Assembly (NCBI RefSeq): GCF_025602895.1
Contig: NW_026516227.1
Location: forward strand, 248,001-312,000
Origin: Polychytrium aggregatum
Taxonomy: Eukaryota; Chytridiomycota; Chytridiomycetes; Polychytriales
Reading direction: 5' to 3'
DNA: 64,000 bases
Shown: positions 48,732 through 60,002 of the stretch, piece by piece
Layout of the letters: the number at the start of each line of letters is the position of its first letter
Numbering within the stretch: position 1 is the first letter of the stretch
Position numbers and translations under genes: made by a program
The notes under the pieces: model-generated
The model's database searches: none
What the model was told of the DNA's origin: nothing
Seen by the model: only the letters and a program-made list of their open reading frames with translations

Positions 48732-49199
48732 TTTGGTGTGGGCGATGCCTCCGTTCCCACCCCCTCCCTCCCCCCTGGCGGCAAACCTGTGTCCGACACT
48801 GCTCTGCCTGTCTGCCATCCACTCTTTTGTATCTTCTCGCTGCGACGCCTCAATGCCTGTGTATATTTCGATATCTGCTGTTTCTTTCTGTACTTGACCG
48901 ACATCCGCGCCTTCACTAATATGTCCGCGCGGCAGCCCGATCTGTTGGGAATTTGGCATTTTTTCATAACGAAGCGTCCCGCCATTTGTTATGCTTTATC
49001 AATGTCCGCCTCTCCGTTGTTGTACGCCAATACATCAGTGAAAATACTGGGTCGTAACGGATGCACGCAAACTAGAGTGGCGCTTGAGGGGGACGAGGGG
49101 AAGCCCGGCGGATCCCTTGCGGCCAAACTGCAAGGCTTGGAGTATGGCGGACGGAGGCATCGGCTGTGCATAATTGGCAGTGCAAGACGGCACCGTCGG
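48732..49199. other. Convergent spacer between the Ser-rich gene and the NAD kinase gene
   Basis: About 470 bases holding two 3' ends. AT content rises around 48,950-49,050, as expected of untranslated and termination sequence. No gene seen. Confidence 0.5.
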
Positions 49200-52184
49200 C
49201 TACATGCTCCACTCGGTGTTCCAGGCGGTCGACTGGTGCAGAACGCTTGTGTTTTGGAAGGTCTGATTCCAGTGGAGCGATTGATTGATGTCCCGTACCC
49301 AGTAGCCACCGCCGTCACGCCGGCCGATCGAGGGAATCGGATAGGCCGACATCTTGACCTGACCAAGGCGATTGAAGCAGTTGAGAACCGAGGGGCAGAG
49401 TCAGCAGCCGGATAGAGGAGAACTCATGCGCTAGGCCTGTTCAATACGGGAACCACTGTCCAATGGACAGTGCCCGTAGACTGCATCGCATGGCTGGCTG
49501 CATCGCATGGCTGGCTGCATCGCATGGCTGGCTGCATTGCATGGCTGACTGGCCGCTCTCTATTGCAAAATTGCGAAAGATGATCTGTCAACACGCACCT
49601 CGAGGATATCGCCCTTGTCAAAGTTGAGGTGCAGGCCATCGACCGAGACATCGGCCGTTCCGCGACTGTTGGGCGAGAGCTGGGTCGGAAGAAACGCCAA
49701 CCGAAGGGCCATCGGTGTGAGATGGCGTCGCTTATTGTCGTCACAAACAGAGGTCACCGGAAGTAGTGGGCCGCACAGCCGAGCCTTGGTTTTGGGTTTG
49801 GAACTCCAGTCGAGTGGCCAGAGGGCGGACCCACAGATGTCTTGGTCCTCAATGCAACAGCCTCCACATCTGCAGCTCGGAATGAGGCCAGTTGAACATC
49901 CGCCCCTATTGCGACGCCCCAAGATCTCACCTTGAGTCTGACAACCTCATTAGGCGGCAAGAGCACCGGCCGGAACGAAAGCGATCTTGGACAAATCGGG
50001 GTCAGCAAGATACTCTGCACGGCCGGGTGCACGATGGAGCCGCCTTGATCGCGTCAGTTGATCCATCGATGGTGGCGGTTGATGGCACAAGAAAGCGCAC
50101 TTGTTAAAGCCTGAATACAAGTCCGTTGGCGATATCCATCGAGACGATGGGATGACGGGCTGTTGAACTATTGTGCAGAGACACTCACCCGACGACAGTG
50201 AATATGCTGTGGAGCCTGTTGGGGTGGCCACAATCAGTCTGGGAATGAAGTAAAGGCCGCATCAGCATTCGCACACTGATCCACCGAGCGGACTTGTGCT
50301 CTGAGAACGATCCAGGTTTGAGAGCGAGGCCGTATGCTTGGGATCGCCGAGCCAACGTGGAGACTTGGTGACTATCCCGAACTCCCTTGCGGACTGCCCA
50401 GGTGCGGATGGAACTTACCCGTCCCCCTGTGAACAATGGCGTGGCAGCAAGTTAAACCGGCTGTTGTATTGTCTGCTGCACACAGCCAGGACGAACTATC
50501 AAGCCAGACGGATGGCAGCGCCAACAGCAATATCACTCACCAATGCATCCGTCAGCCGATCGGCGCCGACATAGCACTCGATCGACGTCAAATGAGGCGA
50601 GCGACCACGGTGGAGGGTGATGTCGTTCATGGCTTGTAACTCTATACATCACAGATATGTGGGAGCAAGGGGGACAAATGTTCAGCAAGAGCCGAGCCCA
50701 CCACCCGCTCACGCCCAAGCCTGCTCCGCATCTCTTAGCAGCCCAAACTTACGATCGATGCCGTCCTCAAATGCATCAGGCTCTGCATTCCCAGCACGCC
50801 AGAAGGAGCAGGCAAGCCTCATTCTCAGCGTGAGAGGAACCAAGCCGTTCATGACGATCCGGATGGCGGGCTTGTGATGGTTGAAGCCTGCGTCCAACGA
50901 TGGTGATGGGAGAGAGTACCCAACCTTTTCAGCAAAGACACAGGCCGATATTGGTGATCTACCGAGTGGGAGAGCGGGCCGATGCGGCTGCTGATCACCA
51001 GTGCCCCTACCGAATGGCACAAGGAACCCAAGACTGCCCAGGGAAAACGATAGGATCGGCGGCACTGCCTTCTTGAAGAGCGACGACACATGCAGAATTG
51101 TCCCGTCTCCGCCGAGGGTCACCACAAAGTCAACGACCCTGGAGAACTCTTGGAACTCGCATCCTGGGGGACAGCGATCGTTTGAGGCCAGGGAAGATTG
51201 AGGAGTACGCGCCGGGACAAACAGCGAAGAGGCGACATGTTATGGCCGGCCTCGGAGAAGTGAATAAACGAGCAACACCGAGCACATCTGCGGCTCCTGT
51301 GCTGTCCTGCATCGCTCGAAGCGCCGCGCGATGCAAATGGGTGAATCCCATGAAGCCTACCAGACGGGGCAGTGATGAGGAACGGATACTCCTTTCGATA
51401 CTTCTCCCATATCACGGGCTCAACGACGATATTGAGATCCGGGAACTCGTCCTTTATCCAGCTGAGAAGAGTCGGGCGCCACCATGAGTCCTTGGCCGAG
51501 CCGGCGACAGCAGCGGCAACATTTCGAGCATCAGCAAGCGTCCTGAACTGCACACCTCGTTAGCTCCCTGAAGGACTCGTTGACCTTGGGATCATCTGGC
51601 TTCAGGATCACAAGCGCCGTCCGAGGGGCTGCTGTCCACTGGAGCCTGTGCTCTGGTCTGAGACGTGGAGGCATAATGTGCATAATGAGCACACTGCCTG
51701 ACACAGCGCCATTGCATATGCAGCGAGCACGGGACTCCTTCTCGGGCTTTGCGATGGCAGCGCTGCAACGTACGGTCCTGCCCGGACGGTAGACAAACGG
51801 ATCTCGGACTGGGGCGTGCTGGTGTCCACTGTCGGGACGGAATGGACATGAGCACATGCAAGGGTCCCGAGACGAGCACGAAAGCGCCAACACACTGCTT
51901 GACCCTGCGTTGGCATTTGTGTCTGTGTCTGTGTCCGTGTCTGCATCTGCGCCTGAGTCTGGGTCTGAGTCTGATTCGGCGTGCGGAGAGCTGCCGGGCC
52001 TACCTTCGGGTGCTCGACCAACCTCAAAGCAGCTCAGCGACACTTTCTCGGGGAGGGAAAGTGTGCTGTTGGTGCGCACAGGCAGCAGTCGGAATGGAGA
52101 GACGGCAGCGAGCGGACGGGCTGATCGCCGATGGCACCGCCCAAGTGCACCGGCCAGATTCAGGAACACATGCCGGCCGATCAT
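49200..52184 (-). CDS. POS5: NAD(H) kinase, probably mitochondrial (POS5-like)
   Basis: Phosphorylates NAD(H) with ATP to make NADP(H). Motifs in order on the minus strand: [18 protein letters not shown] (about 51,600), [15 protein letters not shown] (about 51,440), the catalytic [16 protein letters not shown] (about 51,110), [14 protein letters not shown] (about 51,050), [18 protein letters not shown] (about 50,620), [12 protein letters not shown] (about 50,220), [17 protein letters not shown] (about 50,000), then [19 protein letters not shown] and SAYPIPSI with SLHWN, TAG at 49200-49202. The ATG at 52184 gives an N terminus rich in Arg, Ala, Leu and Ser with no acidic residue for about 45 positions ([20 protein letters not shown]), typical of a mitochondrial presequence. 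Several introns carry simple repeats. The junction of exons 1 and 2 near 52,015-51,770 is not resolved. Confidence 0.87.
49482..49552. repeat. 17-bp minisatellite in an NAD kinase intron
   Basis: About four copies of CATCGCATGGCTGGCTG in tandem, the last diverged. It lies between the last exon and the exon ending at about 49,590, so it is intronic on the minus strand. Confidence 0.8.
51905..51985. repeat. (TGTCTG)n hexanucleotide-like tract in an NAD kinase intron
   Basis: GTGTCTGTGTCTGTGTCCGTG grades into CTGAGTCTGGGTCTGAGTC. It lies between the presequence exon and the next exon of the minus-strand kinase gene. On either strand it produces artefactual Asp/Thr or Val/Ser repeats. Confidence 0.75.
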
Positions 52185-53097
52185 GATGCGACAGGCAAGG
52201 CAGGCAAGCAGGCAGGCAGGCAAGGCAGGCGAGATGAGGCGAGACCTCTGTCGACCAGGACGGGATTTGAGACCAGGAGCCAGAGGCAGTGCGCAGCCCG
52301 TGCGCAGCCGATCGCATCACATGCGACTCACAGCCGTTCTGAACATGGGCCAGGACGAATGTTCTGAACATGGCCGAGCCGGACATCAGCGAGGGCGAGA
52401 CAAAGGCTGTCCTCGCAGACCACCGGCCCGCCCAATTGGCGCGGCTTGCCCATCCTTTCGTTGCAGGGGGCCGCGCGCCGCATGGTGCATATCCACAGCG
52501 AGCTCCTCACTCGCGACTCGTGATCTGGCGACAGATGCATGAACAGCACATCTCTTCGGCAGCATCGCCGCCCGATGCAGCGGTGGAGCTTGATTCCACC
52601 CCGTCTTTCCACCAGATATTGGTCCGCTGGGTGCCTCCGGCATGCACGGCGCACCCGCCGAGCCATCCCAGCAGCAGACGACCCGCCTGGTTGGTATCGA
52701 GACTCCTCGCGGCGATCAGGTGCCGCTGAGGCGCTCGCAGTGGCTTCTGGTCACACCCCATCCGCACCCGCTAGTTGGTCGTTCGCAAGCACTGCATGGC
52801 GGCACGGCCATGTGAAATCAAGCGGCTCTCTCATCGAGGCCGTCAACCGGACGACTGCCGTGAAAAGCGGAAAGTAGACATGTGAATGATACATGTGATG
52901 AAGGCTCCGGTGCTCCCTCCCGTGACGATTCTCCTCGATCGGCGAATCCCGCCGGCAGCCCAGCGGAATCCCATATCTAGGATGGATTCCGCATGCACCT
53001 CAACCGGCATCCCCCCCCCACCGCCTTGCCACGGCGACTTATCCTGCGACCCTGGTCCTTGATACGCAATCTCGGTCCCGTCCTATTCGCCAGCAGC
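52185..53097. promoter_or_regulatory. Divergent region between NAD kinase and phospholipase B-like genes
   Basis: About 910 bases between two outward-facing starts. A (GGCA)n tract lies immediately upstream of the kinase start (about 52,190-52,230). Open frames on both strands have no recognisable product. Confidence 0.5.
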
Positions 53098-55057
53098 ATG
53101 AAAGCAGCCCTTGCAAGCATATGTCTCCTCGGACTCTTGTTGGCCGGCCCGTCGTGTGCCGTCCCGCTGGCACCTGCCCGCCGCAGCGCCAATGCAAGTA
53201 CTTCCAGCAGCACCAGTTCCAGTTGGAGCAGCTCCTTGTACAGCAACCAAAACATCTCCAACTGCCAGCCGCTTGCACCCCGTGCCGCTCCCACGAGTGT
53301 GCACGATCTCAGGGCCGACGACATCCGAGTCGTTGCGGCCCTTGGTGACAGGTGAGGACTCGCTGCTCGTGGCAATTGCTTTGACCCGAGCGATGAGCCA
53401 ACTCACCCCAGCTTCGGTGCTGTTGTTCGCCAGTATCACTGCTGCTTTCGGCGCCGACGGTCGTACTCCAGGCCAGCCTTTGTTCATCGAAAACCTGAAC
53501 GAAAACAGAGGAGTACGTCTGCCAGCCATGCTTCCACATCGAATACGCCGCTATGCATCAATCCTGCTGTTGCCCATTTTGCGCTGCCAGCGAACCGCCG
53601 TCTGCATGGTGTGAAGGTTCCATGTCGACGCCGCCGCGAATCCATACACTGACCTGTCATCACATACGCTAGGTGTCCTTCTTCATGGGCGGAGATCCAG
53701 GAGCCATCACCGTCGCCAACTTTGTGCACAACTACAAGCCGTCGCTCACCGGAAGCAGCTACGGCACTCACGTCACCGAGCTCTGGTATGGCTGATGCGA
53801 TTCATGAACGAGTCCTGCTCAGACGAAGCGAGTCTCTAGCGACACTTCGCTCTCGACCCAGCGCTAACGCAACCTCTCATAGCTACGGGCTGCTCTGTCC
53901 CCCTCTCCAGTACCACCCTGTGCAGGATCGGCTCAATGCGGCCCAGACAGGGGCCATGGCGCTTAACCTGCAGCACGAGCTAAACTACCTCATCAACGAA
54001 ATGCAGCAAAACAGCCAAGTCGACATGAAAAATGATTTCAAGGTGAGCTGGTGCCATGGATGACAGATTTATATCCTCAAAGCCCCAGCAGAGTGCTCAT
54101 GGCTAACTTTCGGCCCTACAACTCTCACACTTTGTTAGCTCCTGAACATCTTTATCGGCAATAACGATGCCTGCTCGGGGTGTGATCCCATCTCGGGATC
54201 TCTTTGGCTGTCGCCAGATGTGTTTGAAAGCGCCATCCGCGACATCTTGAGCCAAATCCAAGCCAACATTCCTCGTACCGTTGTCAACATCGTCCAGCAG
54301 TTCAACATTTCGCAGGTGAGTGGCCCTGACGATCGATCGGGAGGGGGTCGTAGGCTGGACATGCCAAACTGCTGCTAGGCTAAAAAAAAACTTCGGTTTT
54401 CAGGTCTGGGACTTGACTCACAACGACTCGTACTGCAGCACCATCCGAAGCGAGGGGCTCACGTTTGAATGGTACGTCAAGTGCAGAGCGCCGCGTCGTC
54501 GAGCATGAACATGCTCACACTTGATGGCAATGCATCCTATCGCAAAACCAGCATCCACTTCACAGCTAATTGAACCCATGTCTGGGCAACGTCAGTACTT
54601 GTGCCTTCCTGCCTGGGGAACTTGGTACCTTGACACGACAGAGGATGGATGACCTCATCCAGGAGTACAACGGGAGGCTGTATGCCATCTGGAAGGACTA
54701 CCAAGCCCAGACCCCTGATCCAAGCTTTGCAGTGGTGCTCGATCCCTCGTTTACCCAGATCACCATCGGTGCCTGGCCAATTCAGATGTTGAGCGATGTC
54801 GATTGCTTCCATCCCTCGGTCCGCGCACACGAACTCATGGCCGTCAGCATGTGGTCAGTTGCTGTTTACAACCACTTGTTCGCTCATGAGTGGCGAGAGG
54901 AACTACGAACTATGCTGATATTGGGACTGACCATGGGGCGCTGCATCACAGGAACAATCTCTTCCGTCCCTTTAGCAACAAGACCACCCAGGCCAATCCG
55001 TACAACCCCGGCGCCATCTTTTGCCCCAGCGACGACTCGCGCATCATGACCAACTGA
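53098..55057 (+). CDS. Secreted phospholipase B1-like SGNH/GDSL lipase
   Basis: Predicted esterase/phospholipase. A signal peptide is evident (MKAALASICLLGLLLAGPS, cleavage near CAVP), followed by a Ser-rich linker. Catalytic blocks: the GDS serine assembled across the first intron (VVAALGD then S-ITAAFGA), block II FFMGGDPGAITVANF, block III IFIGNNDAC, and block V DVDCFHPS with the Asp-x2-His pair. PLB-type context includes YGLLCPPLQYHPV, AAQTGAMA, CDPISGS and the C-terminal NNLFRPFSNKTTQANPYNPG and ICPSDDSRIMTN with TGA at 55055-55057. About seven exons. This architecture is that of animal-type phospholipase B1 (GDSL), not of the classical fungal patatin-like PLB. Extracellular or vacuolar. 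Confidence 0.85.
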
Positions 55058-55696
55058 GTTGGCATGGCCGCAGATCTCCGGAGGGGACAAGCCACCGATA
55101 ATGAAGTAGTCGGCTTGGACTGCATCTATTCCACACCAATGTCCCGGAAGTCACCACCAGATTCCACGATTCAACATGCTCGAGGCGAGACGGGGCGGTG
55201 TGTCCCTGAGTGTCTTTCGTATCAGCCTCTGCTTGCTATCTGCTGGGAGAGCTCAGTCTTGAATACATATGATCGATCTTCTATGACACTGGTATCGCGA
55301 TGCAGGAGTGTAGAGCATGCATTCGCTAAGGTAATTGGGTCGAGCATGTCGCTCGCCGAGTGTTCTGGGCATTGGGCCTGTGGCCATGGCGGGCGATTGA
55401 TGGCTGTGTATTCGGAATCCGGAGGTGGCATCAGAACGGCTTGTGGTGCACGCGTGTCGTTCCGACCGCCTTCGGAAGACTGGTCTGGCCGCTGCAAGTT
55501 CCCGCCGCTGTTGCCCATTTTGCCGCTTGCCTGCACCCGGTCTGCCGATCGACTGCATCTCCTTCTCGACATCCAAGCCAGGTGAGTCGCCCCGGCGCCC
55601 CGAACCGATTGCTGCCATCGCCTGGCATCCGACTGTCGTTTCTCATCGCTCGGCGTCTCGCATCTGTTGTTCGTGGTTGCTGTCTCTCCCACCAGC
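55058..55696. other. Intergenic spacer before the short-chain dehydrogenase gene
   Basis: About 640 bases between two plus-strand genes. No gene supported; an open frame on the minus strand overlaps it but reads antisense to the dehydrogenase. Confidence 0.5.
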
Positions 55697-57048
55697 ATGA
55701 GCCGCCTTGCCAACAAGATCGTCCTCGTCACCGGCGCTTCCTCGGGCATCGGCGAGGCCACTGCCCGCGAGTTTGCCCGTGCCGGATCGCACTTGATCGT
55801 GACTGCCCGTCGAGTCGAGCGTCTCCAGGACCTCAAGAACAAGCTCAGCCAGGAGTTCCCGGCGATCCGGGTTCTGCCCGTTGAAATGGACGTTCGATCG
55901 CGAGACCGGGTCTTCAAGGCGATCGAGGACCTGCCTGTCGATTTCAAGGACATTGATGTCCTCGTCAACAATGCCGGTAGGGCTGATCGTGGTCTCCCAG
56001 AGGCCATCCCCGATGCAACTCTGTGTCGCTGTTTGGCTGCTCTGTCCCAGCAGCCTCGGGGAGATTGCTTCTGCATTCCTCGACGACTCTGGCTTGATCC
56101 GCTTTGGCCATCCCTATGCTACATACGATAGCGCTTGCTGCAGGGTCCCTTGGAAATCTCTGTGGCAACCTCCCGCCGGGTCATTTGGCTATTGTGTGCC
56201 CCGCGGCGAACGGCAGTGTTGTCTTGAGCAGTGCTGACTCTGCTTCCATCCAGGACTTGTCATCGGCATGGATACGATCGAGAACGTCAAGCCCGAAGCA
56301 ATCGACACCATGATCGACACCAACGTCAAAGGCCTGCTGAACGTAACCCAGGCGGTTCTGCCTGGCATGAAACACCGTAAGCGCGGCCATATCATCAACA
56401 TCTCCTCTATCGCTGGTACCGAGGCGTATGCCAATGGTGGCATCTACTGTGCATCCAAGCATGCCGTCCAGGCCATCACCCGATCCTTGCGAATGGAGCT
56501 CGTCGGCACTCCTCTCAATGTCACCAGCATCGAGCCTGGGCTGGTCGAGACAGAGGCAAGTATCTGCACCGCTGCTGCCACAGGATCAATTTCAGCAACG
56601 ATGGTAATGCGGGCTCGATGAATGGCGTTGCCTCTAACGCCTTACTGCCATCTGATTGTCCCAATCCAAATATCCAAACATCCAGTTCTCGGTTGTGCGC
56701 TTCGGAGGCGACAAGAGCGTAAGTTTGTGTGGCTGCAGTCCGAACCGTGCCGTTCGTCGCTCTCCAGAATATGAGAACTGACCCTTGTCTCTGTAACGCT
56801 GCAGAAAGCCGACAGAGTCTATGAGGGTCTCGAGCCCCTCACAGGGCAGGACATTGCCGAGGTAAGTCTGCATCGCATGCGCATCCCGCTGGCTCGACAG
56901 TCCCGTTCTGACTCGAAGCCCCTGCTTGTTCATTCTGCACCTCCAGACTGTTGTCTTTGCCGCCGGCCGACCGCCGCATGTGCAGATTGCCTCGATGGTC
57001 GTCTTTCCCACCTCCCAGGCGGCCGTCCACGTCGTCTCTCGTCAGTAA
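55697..57048 (+). CDS. Short-chain dehydrogenase/reductase (NADP-dependent 3-hydroxy acid dehydrogenase type)
   Basis: Classical SDR with Rossmann fold. The ATG at 55697 opens MSRLANKIVLVTGASSGIGE, the TGxxxGIG cofactor loop, followed by TARR (arginine favouring NADP), MDVRSRDRV, DVLVNNAG, then after an intron (about 55,977-56,254) GLVIGMDTIENV, NVKGLLNVTQAVLPGM, INISSIAG and the catalytic Y-x3-K (IYCASKHAVQAITRSLRMEL), IEPGLVETE, FSVVRFGGDKSKADRVY and the final exon VVFAAGRPPHVQIASMVVFP with TAA at 57046-57048. The sequence resembles yeast YMR226C / bacterial YdfG enzymes that oxidise L-allo-threonine and related hydroxy acids; substrate is inferred only. Confidence 0.9.
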
Positions 57049-57758
57049 ACAGGCCTGCAGACTTGCGCGATCGAGCGGCAGATGCTGCGTCTCGGGGGAA
57101 TGTGCTGGATCGACACTCAGTTGTGTGTCCGTGTGGCATGAGAGTGACCGCACGCAAGGATGCGAATATACATGGTCAACCAGTGGTCCAAGGAGATCGA
57201 CGCCGGAGATGTCTCCGGGAGTGCCTCGTGGAGATACTCATCGAGCTGGGACTGCAGCATTGCAGTGCAGCGATAGGCGAGTGTATTCAGGACCCATGAA
57301 GTGCGATAGTCCCGTCTCCAAACTGGGTGTCCCTCTTCGCTTTGGGTGCGCTGCAACTCACCGGCGAAGAGCATCCGTCGCTGGCGATGGCCGCAGGCCC
57401 GGCCGATCCTTGGTCGGATCAAGCTGCCCCCGGCCTATGCCGACTGCGTTGCCGCAACGGCGCTGAAACAGTCGCAGTGGCAAAATGAGTAACCCAAGCC
57501 GCTACAATCATCGTGACGAGTGACATCATCGGCCCGGTCAGCTCTCCTCACAATCACACTCGAAAGAGTGAGAAACTGACCTCGCCGTGGAGCAAGCGCT
57601 GCAAGGTGGTTGGGCATAGAGGGGCAAGCACAAGCAGAGGCCAGCCTTGCCCAGCCTTGCCCAGCCGCTGGTCAACACACTGGTACTCCAAGATCGGCGC
57701 TTTCCCTCCGTCATTATCGTCTCCGTGGACACCGGCCGATAGATTATGAGTCTTCGAG
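57049..57758. other. Intergenic spacer upstream of the G-alpha gene
   Basis: About 710 bases. It contains a 10-bp direct repeat (CCAGCCTTGC, about 57,640-57,665). A minus-strand frame at 57,117-57,422 has an ordinary-looking composition but no recognisable domain or supported splice, so I do not call it. Confidence 0.45.
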
Positions 57759-59637
57759 ATGTGTGGGACAGATGAAATCGCCGCCGAAGAACGCAAGCGG
57801 AGCAAGCTGATCGACCAGAAGCTCAAGGAGGACCACCGGCAAGAGGAGTCTCTCAAGACCATCAAGCTGCTCCTGCTAGGTGGCCACGCTGCTATGATTG
57901 TTCGCGCAGCGATATGCTCCCGGAACCCAACCGTCGCGTCGTTAATGTGTTCGACCAATGCCATCATGGATGGGCGAAAGCCGAGCACGGCAACCGAGCC
58001 TGACCATCCAACTCGTTTCCGTGTGTGTGCCAGGCTCTGGAGAATCCGGCAAGTCCACCGTCCTCAAGCAATTCAAACTCCTGTACGGCACGGGATTCAC
58101 CGACACCGACCTGAACGTCTTCCGGTCGGCCGCGCTTGGGAATCTTGTTGGGTGCATGAAGGTCCTCATCACCGAGTCGCAGACACGGGGCTTTGCATTC
58201 GAGAACCCTGGAGCAGAGGTAACGCTCGGTGCTGATGCAATCAAGGCTTTGCTTGGGCTCACTGGACGGTTGTGAGCAATGCCGCCAGCAGAGGCTGGCC
58301 GGTCGGTGGTGACTGTCTTGAATCGGAGAGAGGAGGCAAATCGAGTCTCACCACGCGGCTCTTGACATACTGGCTACTGTGGCAACGACAACGGCAACGG
58401 CAACGACGCAGGATTTGTGCAAAATGGTCCTCGATCTGCCGTACTTGTTTTCGACCACGGCCGGGCAGGAAACCATGTCAAAAGCAGTCAGCGATGCCAT
58501 CGAGGCTCTGTGGAAAGACAGCGCCATTCAAAGCACATTCAAACTCTCACACGAATTCCAGCTGCCAGACTGTTGCGAATAGTAAGATGTCCCTCTGCGG
58601 CGAAGCTTACAGAGCGTTGCGCGCAATGCAGTGGATCTTGGCGACGGAGGGCATCCACAAGTGACCCATCCCGCATCTGCATCTCTGACTTGGGTTTGGG
58701 CTCGGGCGGGGGGTTGCTGCTTTACCAGCTTCATGCAAAACTGCAGCAGAATCTGCAGCCCAGACTTCCAACCCACACATCAAGATGCGCTGTTTGTAAG
58801 GATCATGACCTCGACCATCTCCGAGAACCGATTTACGATCAACGGAATGCAATACCGAATATACGACGTGGGCGGGCAGCGCAGCGAGAGGCGAAAGTGG
58901 ATGCACTACTTTGACGACGTCAAGGCGGTACTGTTTGTGTCGGCCATAGGATCCTACGATCAGACAATATCAGAGGACAAGGCCACCAACCGGAGTAAGC
59001 TTCAGCCGATAACCCTTCTGGGGACGGGAGAGCCGGTGCTGCGTTTGTTATTGGCCAAATGCACCGGCTCAACGCCTATTGTCCCGAGTGGATTGACTCG
59101 CGGACAACGATGCAGAGCCGACCGTTGTGTCGCGGATACTGAGTCTGTCTGATGCACCATCGCAGTGGTCGAGTCGATAAATGTCTTTCAGAACATCTGC
59201 AACAACCCGTTGATGATCAAGACCCCGATGCTCATCTTCTTCAACAAAATTGACCTTCTGGCGCCAAAGCTCAAAGATCCGACAAAGCCGCTGAACAAGT
59301 ACTTCCCAGAGTTCACAGGTATCCGAACGTCTCATACCCCCACAATCTGGCGAAAGAGCTGAACTCGCCCTGCAGATGATGCTTTGGCGGCTGTGATTGT
59401 TTCTTGTGCACGCTGCCGACTGACGATGGCGCTCTCCCGGCGAACCAAGGGCGCAACGAGATTGAGGCAGTAAAAACCTTCTTCCGGGCCAAGTTCGATG
59501 CAGTGAACCAAACGCCCGAGCGCATCATCTATTACTACTACACCCACGCCACCGACACCAACCAGATCAAATCCATCCTGAAGGTCGTGACGTTGGTGAT
59601 CATGCAGATGAATCTGGCCACGGCGGGCTACATGTAA
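57759..59637 (+). CDS. Heterotrimeric G-protein alpha subunit (divergent)
   Basis: GTP-binding signal transducer coupled to seven-helix receptors. Start MCGTDEIAAEERKRSKLID, helix with LKTIKLLLLG. The P-loop GSGESGKST is assembled over an intron (about 57,879-58,032). The helical domain runs via ENPGAE, DLCKMVLDLPYLFSTT and DAIEALWKDSAIQ to CSPDFQPTHQDAL. Switch I is VRIMTSTI (Arg finger and the Thr three residues on are kept, the usual T-T-G is altered). Switch II is DVGGQRSERRKW with catalytic Gln. Then FFNKIDLL (NKxD) and YYTHATDT in place of TCATDT, ending MQMNLATAGYM with TAA at 59635-59637. It lacks Gly2, so N-myristoylation is not expected; Cys2 could be palmitoylated. No Cys at position -4. 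The exon boundary near 59,330-59,430 is uncertain. Confidence 0.9.
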
Positions 59638-60002
59638 ATTGTATTCACAAAAGACAGGGCCTGGATCGGGGCTGGCATATTGACTGTTCTCCGCCGAGTC
59701 TACCCTGCCGAGTTCGTCACAGGCAACCAGGAAGGGGAGGGGAGGGGCAGCGAATGGCGAGGCCGCCAGGATGCACGGCGAGCGCGAATGAAGAGACAGA
59801 CCAGGCGAGAGAGGAAAGACGATCCGACGACGACGACACTTACAAGAGTGGCGGTCCGTGTTGGCGACCGTGACCCGCGAAGCAGCTTATCGACAGAAGA
59901 AAGCCCGGGACAGTCGACAGGACTGCCAAAACATCGTGTGGGATGGTGGTCTGAATATGTGTGTGTGCAGCGGAAAAGGAGGCAGGAGCCGCTGCTTCCG
60001 AT
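59638..60002. other. Convergent spacer between G-alpha and RRP40 genes
   Basis: About 365 bases carrying the two 3' ends. No gene or clear terminator hairpin seen. Confidence 0.5.

Noticed and set aside
47640-48959. 439-codon minus-strand frame
   Set aside because: Antisense to the Ser-rich gene at 46.95-48.73 kb; codon bias of a GC-rich sense gene explains it.
57117-57422. Minus-strand frame with a fairly natural composition between the dehydrogenase and G-alpha genes
   Set aside because: Only 101 codons, no family resemblance, no supporting splice sites identified; left uncalled.
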